Positions 6,704 to 15,647 are shown, counted from the first letter of the stretch. The stretch: DNA of 64,000 nucleotides from CBDBCU01 sp965203435 (GCA_965203435.1 CBDBCU010000005.1:1-64000); one strand, 5' to 3'. The notes: generated by a model from the letters alone, not told the origin. Made by a program: numbers and translations.

Positions 6704-9382
6704 CTACCGGGGCAAGCCGTCCGCGTCCAGTACGGTCAGCGGCAGGCCCAGTTCCCGCAGGCCCGGCTCTACCGCCGCCCGGTCGCCGACCACCAGCGTC
6801 CGCAATCCCTCCGGACGCACCCATTCCGCCCCGGCCTGCCGCACCTGTTCCAGCGTTACCGCCGACACCCGGGCCGGCGTATTGCGGAAATAGTCATCGG
6901 GCAGCTGATGCAAGATCAGCTGGATCAGCTGGCCCAGGATTTGCCCCGGCCGCTCAAAGCCGGCCGGGTAGCCCAGGAGCAGCCCGGCCTTGGCCGCCGC
7001 CACTTCCTCGGCGCTTGCCGGCCGGCCGCCCTGAATATCCCGAAACTCTTGCAGGGTTTCCGCCACCGCCTCTTTCGTTACCGCCGTCTGCACACTGCCG
7101 CCGGCCACCAGCAAAGACTGTTCCCGGAACCAGGATATGCCGGAATGAAAGCCGTAGCTGTAGCCCTTATCCTGCCGCAGGTTCAGGTTCAGCCGGGCCG
7201 AAAACTGGCCGCCAAAGGCATAGTTCAGCAAGCCCAAACTGGTAAAATCGGGATGACGGCGCGGCGGGACGGTGTGGCCGGCCCGGATGACCGACTGCGC
7301 CGCCCCCGGCTTGTCCACCAGATAAATACCCGCCGAATCCTCCGGGCTGCCAACGATGGCGGCATCGTCTCCGGCCGCGGCCGCCCCTACTTCCGTCCCT
7401 AGCGGATTATCCCAGCTGCCCAGAGCCGCCGCGGCCTGTTCCACCGCCGCCTCCACGTTTACATCCCCCACGACCAGCAAATGAGCCGCCGCCGGGCCGC
7501 AGTGACGGCGGAAATGCTCGGCCAGCTGCTCCCGGGTAAAGGCGGCCACGGACGCCGCCGTCCCGATACTGGGGTGTCCGTAGCGGGATTCCCGGCCGAA
7601 CACCAAGCCGGGCATCAGCTGCTCGGCGATAAAGGTCGGGTCATCCTGCCCCCGCCGCAGGTCGGTCAGATGTTCCCGCCGCACCCGTTCCAGTTCATGC
7701 TCCGGGAAAGTGGGGTTCTGGACCACATCGGCCAGCAGGGCCAGGGCTTGCGGCCAGTGGCGGGTCAGGGTTTCCGCCGACAGGATGCTGGTTTCCCGCC
7801 GGGTTTCAATGGACAGCCGCGCCCCGATGAACTCAAAGGCGTTGGCAATATCCTGGCTGCTGCGGGTAGCCGTCCCTTCCGACAGCATTTGCGCCGTAAA
7901 GAAAGACAAGCCGGGCTGGGCCGGCGGGTCGGCGATGGCCCCGGCCGGCAGCAGCAGGGCAAAGGCCACAATGGGCAGCCCCGGCTTTTCCACGACGGTG
8001 ACTTGCAGGCCGTTGGGCAGGCGGCGGTGTACCGGCAATGGCGGCGCAAATGGCGGCTCGACCGCCGGTTCCGGCCGTACCGCCCGGTCAAAATCTATCC
8101 CGTTGACCGCCGCTTTCCGGGATTCCTCCGGCAGCACCCGCAGCTGCACCTGACTGCCGTTCAGCGTCTTTTGGGCGGCCTGCAAGACCTGCTCCGGCTG
8201 CACCGCCAGATAAGGCTCCAGGGCGGTGTTCAGGCGTTCCGGATCGCCGTAAAAGGTGTTGTAATAGTTCAGGGAATCAGCCCGGCCGCCGAACCCGCCA
8301 ATCCGGGAAAGCTGCCGATAGTGGGAACTTTCCAAGCGATTCCGCGCCCGGGCCAGTTCCGCCGCCGTGGGCGCTTCCTGCCGAACCCGGTCAATTTCGG
8401 TCTCAAGGGCCGCCGCCACTTCCCCCAGGGAACGGCCGGCGGCCGCCGTGGCCTCCACCACAAACTGGCCGGCAATTTCCGCCGAATAGTGGCGGACGCT
8501 GACGCTTTGGGCTACCTGCTGTTCATAGACCAGGGCGCGGTACAGGCGGGAACTTTGCCCATCGGCCAGCACCGCCCGCAGCATTTCCAGCGGCGCCTCC
8601 TCCGGATCCCCCTCGGGCCGGGCCGGCCAGGCCATATAAATGCGCGGCAAAGATACTTTATCCCGCATTTCCAGTTCCACCCGCCCGGCCAACGCCGAAT
8701 CAAACCGCCCAATCCGCGGAGCCGGCGGCCCCGGCGGCAAATCCCCGAAATAGCGGTTCACCAATTCCAGCGTCCGCTCCTTATCCAGATCCCCGGCAAT
8801 AGCCAGGCTGGCGTTGGACGGCGAATAAAAACGCTGAAAGAAATCCTTGATGTCCTCCAGACTGGCCGCGTCCAAATCCTCCTGCGACCCGATGGTCATC
8901 CAGTGGTAGGGATGCGGCAGGGGAAAGAGGGCTTTCTGAATGTGCCATTGGGCCATTCCGTAGGGGCGGTTTTCGTAGCTTTGCCGCCGCTCGTTTTTGA
9001 CCACTTCCCGCTGGATGTCAAAGCGCTGCTGATCCAGGGCCTCCAGCAGAAAGCCCATCCGATCCGCCTCCAGCCACAGGGCCAGTTCCAGATAGTTGGA
9101 CGGCACATCCTCCCAATAGTTGGTGCGGTCGGCATTGGTGGAGCCGTTCAGGTTGGCTCCCACCTTTTGCAGCGGCTCGAAGTAGCTGTGGTTATGGTGC
9201 TTGGAGCCTTCGAACATCACGTGCTCGAAGAGGTGGGCAAAGCCGGTGCGGCCGGGTTCCTCGTCTTTGGAACCCACGTGATACCAGACATTGACCGCCG
9301 TCAGGGGGAGGGAATTATCCTGGTGCAGGATAACCGGCAAGCCATTGGGCAGCGTAACCTTGTCGCAGGCGATAGAAACCAT
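6704..9382 (-). CDS. M16 (pitrilysin/insulinase) family zinc peptidase, two fused halves
   Basis: 892 residues with two M16 halves. The N-terminal half has the inverted zinc motif H50-LFE-H54 and E131 (NERRQSYENRPYG). The C-terminal half (from about residue 470) lacks HxxEH and resembles the non-catalytic partner domain. Many bacteria encode these halves as separate genes. The ATG at MVSIACDKVTLPNGL follows AAAGGATG at a long spacing; upstream in-frame codons are not family-like. No signal peptide is visible, so it may act in the cytoplasm or leave by another route. Confidence 0.9.
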   Translation of the reverse strand: MVSIACDKVTLPNGLPVILHQDNSLPLTAVNVWYHVGSKDEEPGRTGFAHLFEHVMFEGSKHHNHSYFEPLQKVGANLNGSTNADRTNYWEDVPSNYLELALWLEADRMGFLLEALDQQRFDIQREVVKNERRQSYENRPYGMAQWHIQKALFPLPHPYHWMTIGSQEDLDAASLEDIKDFFQRFYSPSNASLAIAGDLDKERTLELVNRYFGDLPPGPPAPRIGRFDSALAGRVELEMRDKVSLPRIYMAWPARPEGDPEEAPLEMLRAVLADGQSSRLYRALVYEQQVAQSVSVRHYSAEIAGQFVVEATAAAGRSLGEVAAALETEIDRVRQEAPTAAELARARNRLESSHYRQLSRIGGFGGRADSLNYYNTFYGDPERLNTALEPYLAVQPEQVLQAAQKTLNGSQVQLRVLPEESRKAAVNGIDFDRAVRPEPAVEPPFAPPLPVHRRLPNGLQVTVVEKPGLPIVAFALLLPAGAIADPPAQPGLSFFTAQMLSEGTATRSSQDIANAFEFIGARLSIETRRETSILSAETLTRHWPQALALLADVVQNPTFPEHELERVRREHLTDLRRGQDDPTFIAEQLMPGLVFGRESRYGHPSIGTAASVAAFTREQLAEHFRRHCGPAAAHLLVVGDVNVEAAVEQAAAALGSWDNPLGTEVGAAAAGDDAAIVGSPEDSAGIYLVDKPGAAQSVIRAGHTVPPRRHPDFTSLGLLNYAFGGQFSARLNLNLRQDKGYSYGFHSGISWFREQSLLVAGGSVQTAVTKEAVAETLQEFRDIQGGRPASAEEVAAAKAGLLLGYPAGFERPGQILGQLIQLILHQLPDDYFRNTPARVSAVTLEQVRQAGAEWVRPEGLRTLVVGDRAAVEPGLRELGLPLTVLDADGLPR

Positions 9383-9730
9383 AAGCGGACTGCATCCTTT
9401 CTTTCCGGTGGGAATAATGTTGCCAACTATTTTACCACACCACCCGGCCCACCGTCCTCCCCGCCCAAGGGAATACGGATTCAAACATGGATAGACAGGA
9501 TTAACAGGATATTTTTATCTTATTAGAACGGTACTGGCCGCCCCGACCGTCATTCCCGCGTAAGCGGGAATCCCGACGGTACTGAAAATACCAACCCTTT
9601 GCCGCCCCCAACCGCCGCCGGATTCCCGCTTACGCGGGAATGACGGTCGGGGCGGCCGGAAATGACAGTAAAAAGGGCGCGAAATCACCTCAAAAAAATT
9701 TTCGAAATTGCCCCCCCCCCCCCCCCCCCT
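9383..9730. repeat. Intergenic: repeat D (9478-9540), repeat A (9546-9647), poly-C tract (9711-9729)
   Basis: Repeat D reads ACATGGATAGACAGGATTAA and continues to AGAACGGTACTGGCC. A complete repeat A follows, then an AT-rich stretch (AAAAAAATTTTCG) and a C homopolymer of about 19. The same order is found in reverse at 55.9-56.3 kb, upstream of the paralogous gene. Confidence 0.85.
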
Positions 9731-9758
9731 TTACAAACCCAAAACCTTGTTATAGAAT
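9731..9758 (+). promoter_or_regulatory. Candidate promoter conserved in both cassette copies
   Basis: TTACAA and TAGAAT are 16 nt apart, just after the poly-C tract. The other copy has TTACAA-16-TAGTAT in the same place (near 55920, minus strand). Conservation between copies supports function. Confidence 0.5.
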
Positions 9759-9770
9759 GATGCAAGGCTA

Positions 9771-9800
9771 GGGCAGAAATTGCCAAGGCAATTTCGGCCC
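9771..9800 (+). promoter_or_regulatory. Leader hairpin before the secreted orphan gene
   Basis: GGGCAGAAATTGCC and GGCAATTTCGGCCC form a 14-bp stem with one mismatch around an AA centre. The paralogue at 55.8 kb has a perfect 17-bp version followed on its sense strand by five T. It may be an attenuator or a protein-binding palindrome. Confidence 0.5.
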
Positions 9801-9835
9801 TGGCCTTGTTCTGGGGCCTCTTGGGAGGTTCCCTT

Positions 9836-10777
9836 ATGCCCAAGTTCTTTATGTTGGGTATCGCCCTGTTCCTGGTGCTGGCCGCCGCCGGGTATGGCAT
9901 CACTACCCTCCAAGCCCGCTCCATCCCCTGGGACTGCGCCGATTGGCAAGCCTTTGCCCACGCCGACCGGACGACCGCTATCCTCGAGTCCCTGGCGGAG
10001 AACCGGGGCAAGACCCTCTATTGCGGCGTCGACCAGTCCGACACCTTTGCCAAGACCGAGACTTGGGAGGCCGGCAAAGACCGCAACGAACGGGATGACA
10101 CCGTCTATTTCGGCGAGCGCGGCCAGTTCCGCGGTTTCATCGCCGCCCAAGAGGGCTGGCTGACCGACGGGGAATCCGGCGTTACCGGGGTCAGCATTGA
10201 TCGCATCTTTGAGTTTCCGAGAGAGGAACGGCGGCGGGTTAAACGCGTCAAGCGGTGGGACATCAGCAGCGGCCCGGCGGGTACCGATACTTGCCCGGAT
10301 CCGGAGGACGGCCGGACACCCGGCACCCTGGCTTGCTCCGGTTGGGGGCCTCCCGATGACAACACTTACGGGCAACCTGCCGGGTCCAAGCGGGATGATC
10401 AGGGCCTTTATGCCGGCAAAGGGCAAAATGCCGGCGACTGGGCGATCCACTGGGACACGCAAGCCTTCTATAATCCTCTGGCGAGCAATGCGCTCTTGGG
10501 AGACTTCGCTAGTCCCTCCTCGGAGGGATGGACGGAGTTGGCGACCGCCAGGGCTAAAGAAGTTTGCCGGGAGCAACACGGCGGGCAGTCGGTCGCCAAT
10601 GTGGTTTTCGGCCAAGGCCACAGCAACGATCAGGCGCTGTATAATCAGAGGGATCACGGGCCGCACTTGGGCTGGTTTTTCGACAATACTGTTGACCAGT
10701 ACCATCGCTACCGGGCCCGTCAAAGCCGGACTTGGACGGCCACCTGCAAGAAAGTCATCCGCCGCACCCGGAAGTAG
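9836..10777 (+). CDS. Secreted/anchored orphan-family protein (TLYCG-DQSDTF family), copy 1
   Basis: 313 residues. An N-terminal hydrophobic helix (about 4-22) looks like a signal or anchor. The next ~120 residues contain ADRTTAILESLAENRGKTLY, CGVDQSDTF, EAGKDRNERDDTVYFGERG and GWLTDGESGVTG, ending in IFEFPREE. These are shared with the proteins at 54856-55815 and 45026-46003. The middle is unique, and the end (RQSRTWTATCKK, IRRTRK) is shared only with the 55-kb copy. GGGAGG precedes the ATG. No known domain recognised; conserved Cys in WDC and LYCG suggest disulfides. Confidence 0.72.
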   Translation: MPKFFMLGIALFLVLAAAGYGITTLQARSIPWDCADWQAFAHADRTTAILESLAENRGKTLYCGVDQSDTFAKTETWEAGKDRNERDDTVYFGERGQFRGFIAAQEGWLTDGESGVTGVSIDRIFEFPREERRRVKRVKRWDISSGPAGTDTCPDPEDGRTPGTLACSGWGPPDDNTYGQPAGSKRDDQGLYAGKGQNAGDWAIHWDTQAFYNPLASNALLGDFASPSSEGWTELATARAKEVCREQHGGQSVANVVFGQGHSNDQALYNQRDHGPHLGWFFDNTVDQYHRYRARQSRTWTATCKKVIRRTRK

Positions 10778-10800
10778 GGGGGCGTAACCCGAAACCTTTT

Positions 10801-10838
10801 GCCGCCATTCCCCGGAAACGGGGGGTGGCGGCTTTTTT
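10801..10838 (+). terminator. Rho-independent terminator
   Basis: GCCGCCATTCCCC and GGGGGGTGGCGGC form a strong hairpin followed by six T, 23 nt after the orphan-family stop. Confidence 0.85.
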
Positions 10839-10867
10839 GCGCGCCCGGGATGACCAATCCCTTTACT

Positions 10868-11092
10868 ATGTCATTCCGAGCGTAGCCGAGGAATCTAAAA
10901 TGCCCGACCTTGACTCCATTTCAAGACTTTTAGATTCCTCGGCTACGCTCGGAATGACATAGGGGGTTGACTGCCCATCCCTACCGTCATTCCCGCTTAC
11001 GCGGGAATCCCACGGTTGCCTGTCGACAATACCATTATAAGGCAGTACCATTCGGGATTCCCGCTTACGCGGGAAGGACGGTTGCGGGACGG
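10868..11092. repeat. Repeat B (10868-10960) and repeat A (10982-11092)
   Basis: A complete B inverted repeat is followed at once by a complete A inverted repeat. They fill the gap between the cassette terminator and the next gene; nothing else is seen there. Confidence 0.88.
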
Positions 11093-11136
11093 ACGGGAAG
11101 GACGGTAGAGAGGGGGCCTCAGATATGCCCTTGCCC

Positions 11137-12177
11137 TCAACTCAGCGGCAGGGGCGGCTGCCACCATTTGCTGGTGTCGTTGACCTCAATGTGGTTCACC
11201 CACTTGACCCACTCAAAACCCCGCTTGCCGGGCGCGGCCAGCCGCAGTGGGAAACCATGCCGGTGGGACAAGGATTCGCCGCCGACCCGGGTCGCCAGCA
11301 AGTAATCGTCCAATTCCTCCAAGGCAAAGCGGCGGTAATAGCCGGTGACCGAGCGCACCGTTACGCTGGCGGCCGTGGGCAGTACCCCGGCCCAATCCAG
11401 CACCTCCCGCAAGGACAGGCCCTGCCAATCCTGGGTGGAATGCCAGCCGCCAGTGCAGTCCAGGGTAGCCCGCAAGGATTTATCCCCCCGGACTACCTCC
11501 CCATAAAAGAGGGACAGCGGCCGCCGCACCTGTCCGCTAACTTGCAAGCGCCAGTGGGCGGCGTCGGCCGGCGGCGGATTGTCATTCAGCCAGGAAGTAG
11601 TGGGAAAGGCATTGCCGGCATCGCTGCCGCTTTCGTAGGAACCGGTAAAACGGCGGTCGGCCCCGGGCAAGCCGGCCCACTGATTGACCATTTCTCCGGC
11701 CCGCCACAAAACCAGGCCGGCCAGGGCCAAGCCGCCCAGTTTCAGCACGGCGCGCCGTTCCGCCCAGAACCGGGGGCGCATACTCCAGCGATGGCGCAAA
11801 GTGTGCCACAGCAGCAGGGGCGTCAAGGCCAGGGACAGGTAGATGTGCCAGCTGACGCCGCTGAATCCGAGGAAGTGGAACGGCCCGAGGTGGCTCCAAG
11901 CCACGCCCAAGCCCAGGGCCGCCAGCAGCAGGCTCAGCAGCAATAGCGAGGCGGCGTAGGGCAACCAGTAGCGCCGCCAAAGGGACCGCTGCAACAGCCG
12001 GCCCAGGATGTTCCGCCCTTTCCAGATTAGCAGGACGACGATGGCAAAGCCCAGGATGCGGTGAATATGGAGGGCGGCCGCCCACTCCGGAGCGCCACTG
12101 GTCAGGGCCAGATAGCCGCTGCCCAATTCGGCTGCGCCCAGCAAAAGCAGGAAAAGGTTGGCCCAGGGATATTTCAT
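11137..12177 (-). CDS. Membrane-anchored molybdopterin oxidoreductase (sulfite oxidase/MsrP-like catalytic domain fused to a b-type heme anchor)
   Basis: 346 residues. The N-terminal half has four hydrophobic helices with His in HIHRILGF, WHIYLSL and LLWHTLRHR, suggesting a diheme b561/YedZ-like anchor. The C-terminal half (from about 190) is an oxidoreductase molybdopterin-binding domain with the likely Mo-ligand Cys in LDCTGGWHS and substrate-pocket segment RHGFPLRL. A single protein therefore seems to combine MsrP- and MsrQ-like parts. An RAVLKLGGLALAGL segment between them resembles a degenerate Tat-type signal acting as the fifth helix. Substrate unknown. Confidence 0.82.
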   Translation of the reverse strand: MKYPWANLFLLLLGAAELGSGYLALTSGAPEWAAALHIHRILGFAIVVLLIWKGRNILGRLLQRSLWRRYWLPYAASLLLLSLLLAALGLGVAWSHLGPFHFLGFSGVSWHIYLSLALTPLLLWHTLRHRWSMRPRFWAERRAVLKLGGLALAGLVLWRAGEMVNQWAGLPGADRRFTGSYESGSDAGNAFPTTSWLNDNPPPADAAHWRLQVSGQVRRPLSLFYGEVVRGDKSLRATLDCTGGWHSTQDWQGLSLREVLDWAGVLPTAASVTVRSVTGYYRRFALEELDDYLLATRVGGESLSHRHGFPLRLAAPGKRGFEWVKWVNHIEVNDTSKWWQPPLPLS

Positions 12178-12826
12178 CCCGCCCCCGCGCCGGTAAGGAT
12201 TTCAGCCATAACTACGCCGGGAACAGCCGGGCGGATTGGCCGGGCAAGGGCCTATACCGGACAACCTATTTTACCGCTTTATGCGGGAATCCCACAACCA
12301 CCTACCGTCATTCCCGCCCCCCGACCGTCATTCCCGCGTAAGCGGGAATCCAGAAAAGCCTGATGGGTAGTGTACCGGTCTTTGGCAATACCGTCGAGAT
12401 TCCCGCTTACGCGGGAAGGACGGTTGTAGCGCCGCGAATTTCTTTCCGCTCATCCTGAACTTGTTGAAGGATGGCCCGCCGCCATTCTGGCCTATCCGGC
12501 CTTTCCCGCCGCCGTTCCCATCCTTCAACAAGTTCAGGATGAGCGGAAAGACGGCAACTGGTTTCAGGATGAGCGGATGGCGGCAACCGGTTCAGGATGC
12601 GCGGATGGGGATGGCGGCGGTCCTCCCTACCGTCATTCCCGCGTAAGCGGGAATCCCGAATGGTACTGCCTTATGATGGTATTGTCGACAGGGAACCGCG
12701 GGATTCCCGCTTACGCGGGAATGACGGTAGAGGGCGGGCGGGAAGGACTGTAGGGGGCGGAAAGGACGGTAGGGGCGGCCGCCGCCATCCCCATCCGCTC
12801 ATCCTGAACTGGTTGTAGGACGGGAT
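12178..12826. repeat. Intergenic repeats A (12322-12424, 12628-12729) and inverted pair of repeat C (12442-12551)
   Basis: Two complete A elements flank a C-C inverted pair whose ~28-bp arms (TTTCCGCTCATCCTGAACTT onward) face each other. A further degenerate C copy is at about 12798-12822. No gene. Confidence 0.88.
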
Positions 12827-13483
12827 TTACACCCCGGCTTTTGCCGGCGTCCGGGCATCGGTTACGCCAATCATGCTGTCCCGGGTTGCCAGGGCCGCCA
12901 ATTCATCCTCGGTAAAGCCCTCGGTGCCGGCGGGCCGGCGCGGCAGCACCAGATAGCGCAGGTCGGCCGTGCTGTCCAACACCGTTACCGCCACCGTATC
13001 CGGCAAATCCAAGCCGAACTCGCGCATTACGCCCCGCGGATCGACCACGGCCCGGGCGCGGTAGGCCAGGCTTTTATACCAGTCCGGCGGTCGGCCCAGC
13101 AGGGCCCGGGGGTAGCAGGAGCAGAGGGTGCAGACGACCAGATGATGCACGGATGCGGTGTTTTCCACTACGGCCAGTTGGGGGGTAGCGTCCGGCAGGG
13201 CATAGCCCAACTCGGCCAGGGCCGCCGCCGGGTCAGCCAGCAGCCGCGCCTTGTATTCCGGATCCCGCCAGGCCCGGGCCACGACCCGGGCTCCGTCAGC
13301 CGGGGAACGGGCCTCAATCCGCTCCACCATATCCTGAACTTCGGCGGCGGCGCAAACCCCCTTTTCAATCAGCAGGGCCTCGATGGCCTGCGCCCGGCGG
13401 GCGTAGTAGCCCAACTCCCCATCGGCGACCATGCCGGGATGGTTATGGGGGTGTTCGTGTCCGTTATGGGATTGAGTGTCCAT
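12827..13483 (-). CDS. Nitrile hydratase alpha / thiocyanate hydrolase gamma subunit
   Basis: 218 residues. The metal-binding claw VCTLCSCYPR has C118, C121 and C123; the Thr form is typical of cobalt enzymes. Two of the Cys are oxidised in known enzymes. It hydrates nitriles to amides, or hydrolyses thiocyanate in the SCNase branch. The N-terminus is His-rich (HNGHEHPHNH), possibly helping metal loading. The ATG follows GGAGAGGA. It is the third gene of a tight minus-strand set with the two half-beta genes. No metallochaperone gene is adjacent. Confidence 0.93.
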   Translation of the reverse strand: MDTQSHNGHEHPHNHPGMVADGELGYYARRAQAIEALLIEKGVCAAAEVQDMVERIEARSPADGARVVARAWRDPEYKARLLADPAAALAELGYALPDATPQLAVVENTASVHHLVVCTLCSCYPRALLGRPPDWYKSLAYRARAVVDPRGVMREFGLDLPDTVAVTVLDSTADLRYLVLPRRPAGTEGFTEDELAALATRDSMIGVTDARTPAKAGV

Positions 13484-13605
13484 TATCCTCTCCGGTAGCC
13501 GGCATTGCCTATTGCCCATCCGGGATTTACCTACCGCTCATCCTGAACTTGTTGAAGGACGAGCGGTAGGTAAGTCCTAGATGAACGGCTTACCGGCCCA
13601 ATTCC

Positions 13606-13914
13606 CTATTCCCCGGCCGGCTCCAGCCAGTGCTGATAAAGGTCCACCAGAATCAAATCCGCCGCCGGCCCTTGGTAGTCCGGCCAGACTTGGGCCTGGC
13701 GGAACTCGACCCGATACAGGGGTTGGCACGGCTGGCCGGCGCCGCCGTAGGCCAGGGATTCCGGATTGGCAAAGACGCCGCCGATAGCCGCAATCCGCCC
13801 GGTCTGCCCCTGAATGTAGGCGGGAGTGCGGAAGTGGCCGCCGGGATGGCCTACCCGCACCCGCACTTGGTCGCCCGGCTGATATTGGATCGGCGCGGCG
13901 GTAGCGGCGGTCAT
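13606..13914 (-). CDS. Nitrile hydratase beta subunit, C-terminal half (SCNase alpha-like)
   Basis: 102 residues matching only the SH3-like C-terminal half of NHase beta: QYQPGDQVRVR, GHFRTPAYIQGQTGRI and the closing YRVEF...DLYQHWLE. In thiocyanate hydrolase the beta chain is split this way. The ATG overlaps the stop of the N-terminal-half gene (TAATG). A repeat-C copy lies between this gene and the alpha gene. Confidence 0.9.
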   Translation of the reverse strand: MTAATAAPIQYQPGDQVRVRVGHPGGHFRTPAYIQGQTGRIAAIGGVFANPESLAYGGAGQPCQPLYRVEFRQAQVWPDYQGPAADLILVDLYQHWLEPAGE

Positions 13915-14216
13915 TATTGCTCCATCCTTTCCAAGACGGCCATACGGGCGTCAATTTCCCCGGTGGTCAGGATGCCCTTTTCCAACAGCAGGATTTCCAA
14001 GGCCGCCGTCCACCGCTCGTAGTACGACATAGTTTCGTACTGTTCTGGCGGCAGGCTTTCGATAACCCGGCGCATTTCATCGGTGCGGCGCAATCCCTTG
14101 GCCCCGAGGACATTGTGCAGGGCATCCACCCGCCGTTCCCAATCAGCAAGGATATGCTCCTCCTGGGCAATGGGTTCGGCGGTGGGCCAACCGCCGCGGT
14201 CATGGACCTCCGGCAT
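13914..14216 (-). CDS. Nitrile hydratase beta subunit, N-terminal half (SCNase beta-like)
   Basis: 100 residues corresponding to the helical N-terminal half of NHase beta: VHDRGGWPTAEPI, DWERRVDALHNVL and YYERWTAALEILLLEKG. It is the first gene of the set and its stop is coupled to the next start. A split beta chain implies a three-subunit heteromer. Whether the substrate is nitrile or thiocyanate is not decidable here. Confidence 0.9.
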   Translation of the reverse strand: MPEVHDRGGWPTAEPIAQEEHILADWERRVDALHNVLGAKGLRRTDEMRRVIESLPPEQYETMSYYERWTAALEILLLEKGILTTGEIDARMAVLERMEQ

Positions 14217-14522
14217 CAGCAGAAACCTCCCCGCCCGGCCGCAGCCGGCAGATTTATACAGCCCGGCCGACGGCCGGCAGATTTATAGGAAACAGGATAA
14301 GGCAAGATGGGGCCGGTTGGCAAGGGGGCGGTTCAGGGAGGGCGGCCGGCCCAAGGGGTTTAGCGATTAGGTATATAATTCCCCAAAGAATAGTATAATA
14401 CCCCCAACACCACTACTAATATGACTAGGTTTTTTGATCTCCCAACAGCCCGCCCCACCGCCCATTGCAGCCGGGGGCGGTAATGCCCGCCGGCCGTTCC
14501 CAAATTCAGGAGGGATAAACCT
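14217..14522. promoter_or_regulatory. Divergent intergenic region with AT-rich promoter candidates
   Basis: Between divergent operons. TATAAT occurs at 14394-14399, and a further GTATATAATT lies at about 14370-14380, in otherwise GC-rich DNA. No -35 is convincing. AGGAGGG precedes the + strand gene. Confidence 0.4.
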
Positions 14523-15044
14523 ATGGCTACCCCGCAGGAAATTTCGGACCGCTACCTGAAAATCAGCCGCCAGTGCCTGCTGCAAGCGGAGGAGGAGCTG
14601 TTTGTCCAGGGCGACACCATGCAGGCGTCGGAAAAGCTCTGGAACGCGGCGGCCCAAGCCCTCAAATCCGTGGCCGCCCTGCGCGGCTGGAATCACAAAA
14701 GCCACTCCTTGCTGGGCGACATCGCCATGCAGTTGAATCTGGAGTTCGGCCGGCCGGAACTGTCGGATCAGTTCGTCGGCTTAGACGCTGTCTATATCAA
14801 CTATTACGGACGCATCCGGGAGTCCGATGAGATGGCGGATATACTGAACACCGCCCGGCGGTTCGTCGGCCAACTCGAGGAAATCCGCCAACTACCGCAG
14901 CCTCGGTTCACTCCGTCCAACCGCGTCCAGGAGCGGCGGCTGGAACGGTTGACCCGTTTCATCTACGGTCAGTCGGATGACGATGTGGACATAGACAAAC
15001 TGCCGCCGGTGGAACCCCAGCCTCCGGCCGGCGGCGCTGAATAG
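14523..15044 (+). CDS. PaREP1/HEPN-like protein, copy 1
   Basis: 173 residues. EEELFVQGDTMQASEKLWNA and AQALKSVAALRGWNHKSH resemble the PaREP1 family, a HEPN-related helical bundle first noted in Pyrobaculum. The C-terminus is acidic then Pro-rich (SDDDVDIDKLPPVEPQPP). Two further tandem copies follow, each preceded by CAGGAGG-A/G-ATAA. Nucleotide identity between copies is very high at the start and lower in the middle. Role unknown; HEPN relatives act as toxins or RNA-binding partners. Confidence 0.72.
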   Translation: MATPQEISDRYLKISRQCLLQAEEELFVQGDTMQASEKLWNAAAQALKSVAALRGWNHKSHSLLGDIAMQLNLEFGRPELSDQFVGLDAVYINYYGRIRESDEMADILNTARRFVGQLEEIRQLPQPRFTPSNRVQERRLERLTRFIYGQSDDDVDIDKLPPVEPQPPAGGAE

Positions 15045-15084
15045 CCGCAACCGGCCGCCACCGCCAAATCCAGGAGGAATAACT

Positions 15085-15555
15085 ATGGCTACCCCGCAGG
15101 AAATTTCGGATCGTTACCTGAAAATCAGCCGCCAGTGCCTGCTGCAGGCCGAGGAGGAGCTGTTTGTCTTGGGCGACACTATGCAGGCGTCGGAAAAGCT
15201 CTGGAACGCGGCGGCGCAAGCCCTAAAATCCGTGGCCGCCCTGCGCGGCTGGAATCACAAAAGCCACTCCCTGCTGGGCGACATCGCCATGCAACTGCGC
15301 CTGGAATTGGGCCGGCCGGAACTGTCCCGACAGTTCCGCATCCTGGAATCCGCCCACAACAACTTTTACGAACACCGCTGGGCGGCCGACGAGGTAGAGG
15401 ATCGGCTGAATGACGCCCGCTGGTTCGTCAGCCAGCTCGAGGAAATTCGCCAACAGCCGCGCCGCCGCTTTACTCCGTCCACCCGCGGCCAGGAACGGCG
15501 CATGGAACGGTTGACCCGTTTCATCACGGCCAGTCCGATGACGATGTGGATATAG
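15085..15555 (+). pseudogene. PaREP1/HEPN-like protein, copy 2, C-terminal frameshift
   Basis: 156 codons with the same first ~145 residues as its neighbours. Near 15523 the sequence TTTCATCACGG replaces TTTCATCTACGG, losing one base. The frame then ends ITASPMTMWI instead of IYGQSDDDVDID. The correct-frame tail remains downstream, up to the TAG at 15603-15605. Only the acidic/Pro-rich tail is lost, so a truncated protein could still fold. Confidence 0.72.
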
Positions 15556-15647
15556 ACGACCTGCCGCCGGTGGAACCCCAGCCGCCGGCCGGCGGCACTG
15601 AATAGCCGCCACCGGCCGCCGCCGCCAAATTCAGGAGGGATAAACCT

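Noticed and set aside
7481..9526. Long open frame on the + strand opposite the M16 peptidase
   Set aside because: It is the shadow of a GC-rich gene; the minus-strand protein has catalytic motifs and family length, while this one is Arg/Gly/Pro-rich low complexity.
9836..10777. Diversity-generating retroelement as source of the variable middle in the orphan family
   Set aside because: No reverse transcriptase, no template/variable repeat pair and no adenine-biased substitutions are visible.
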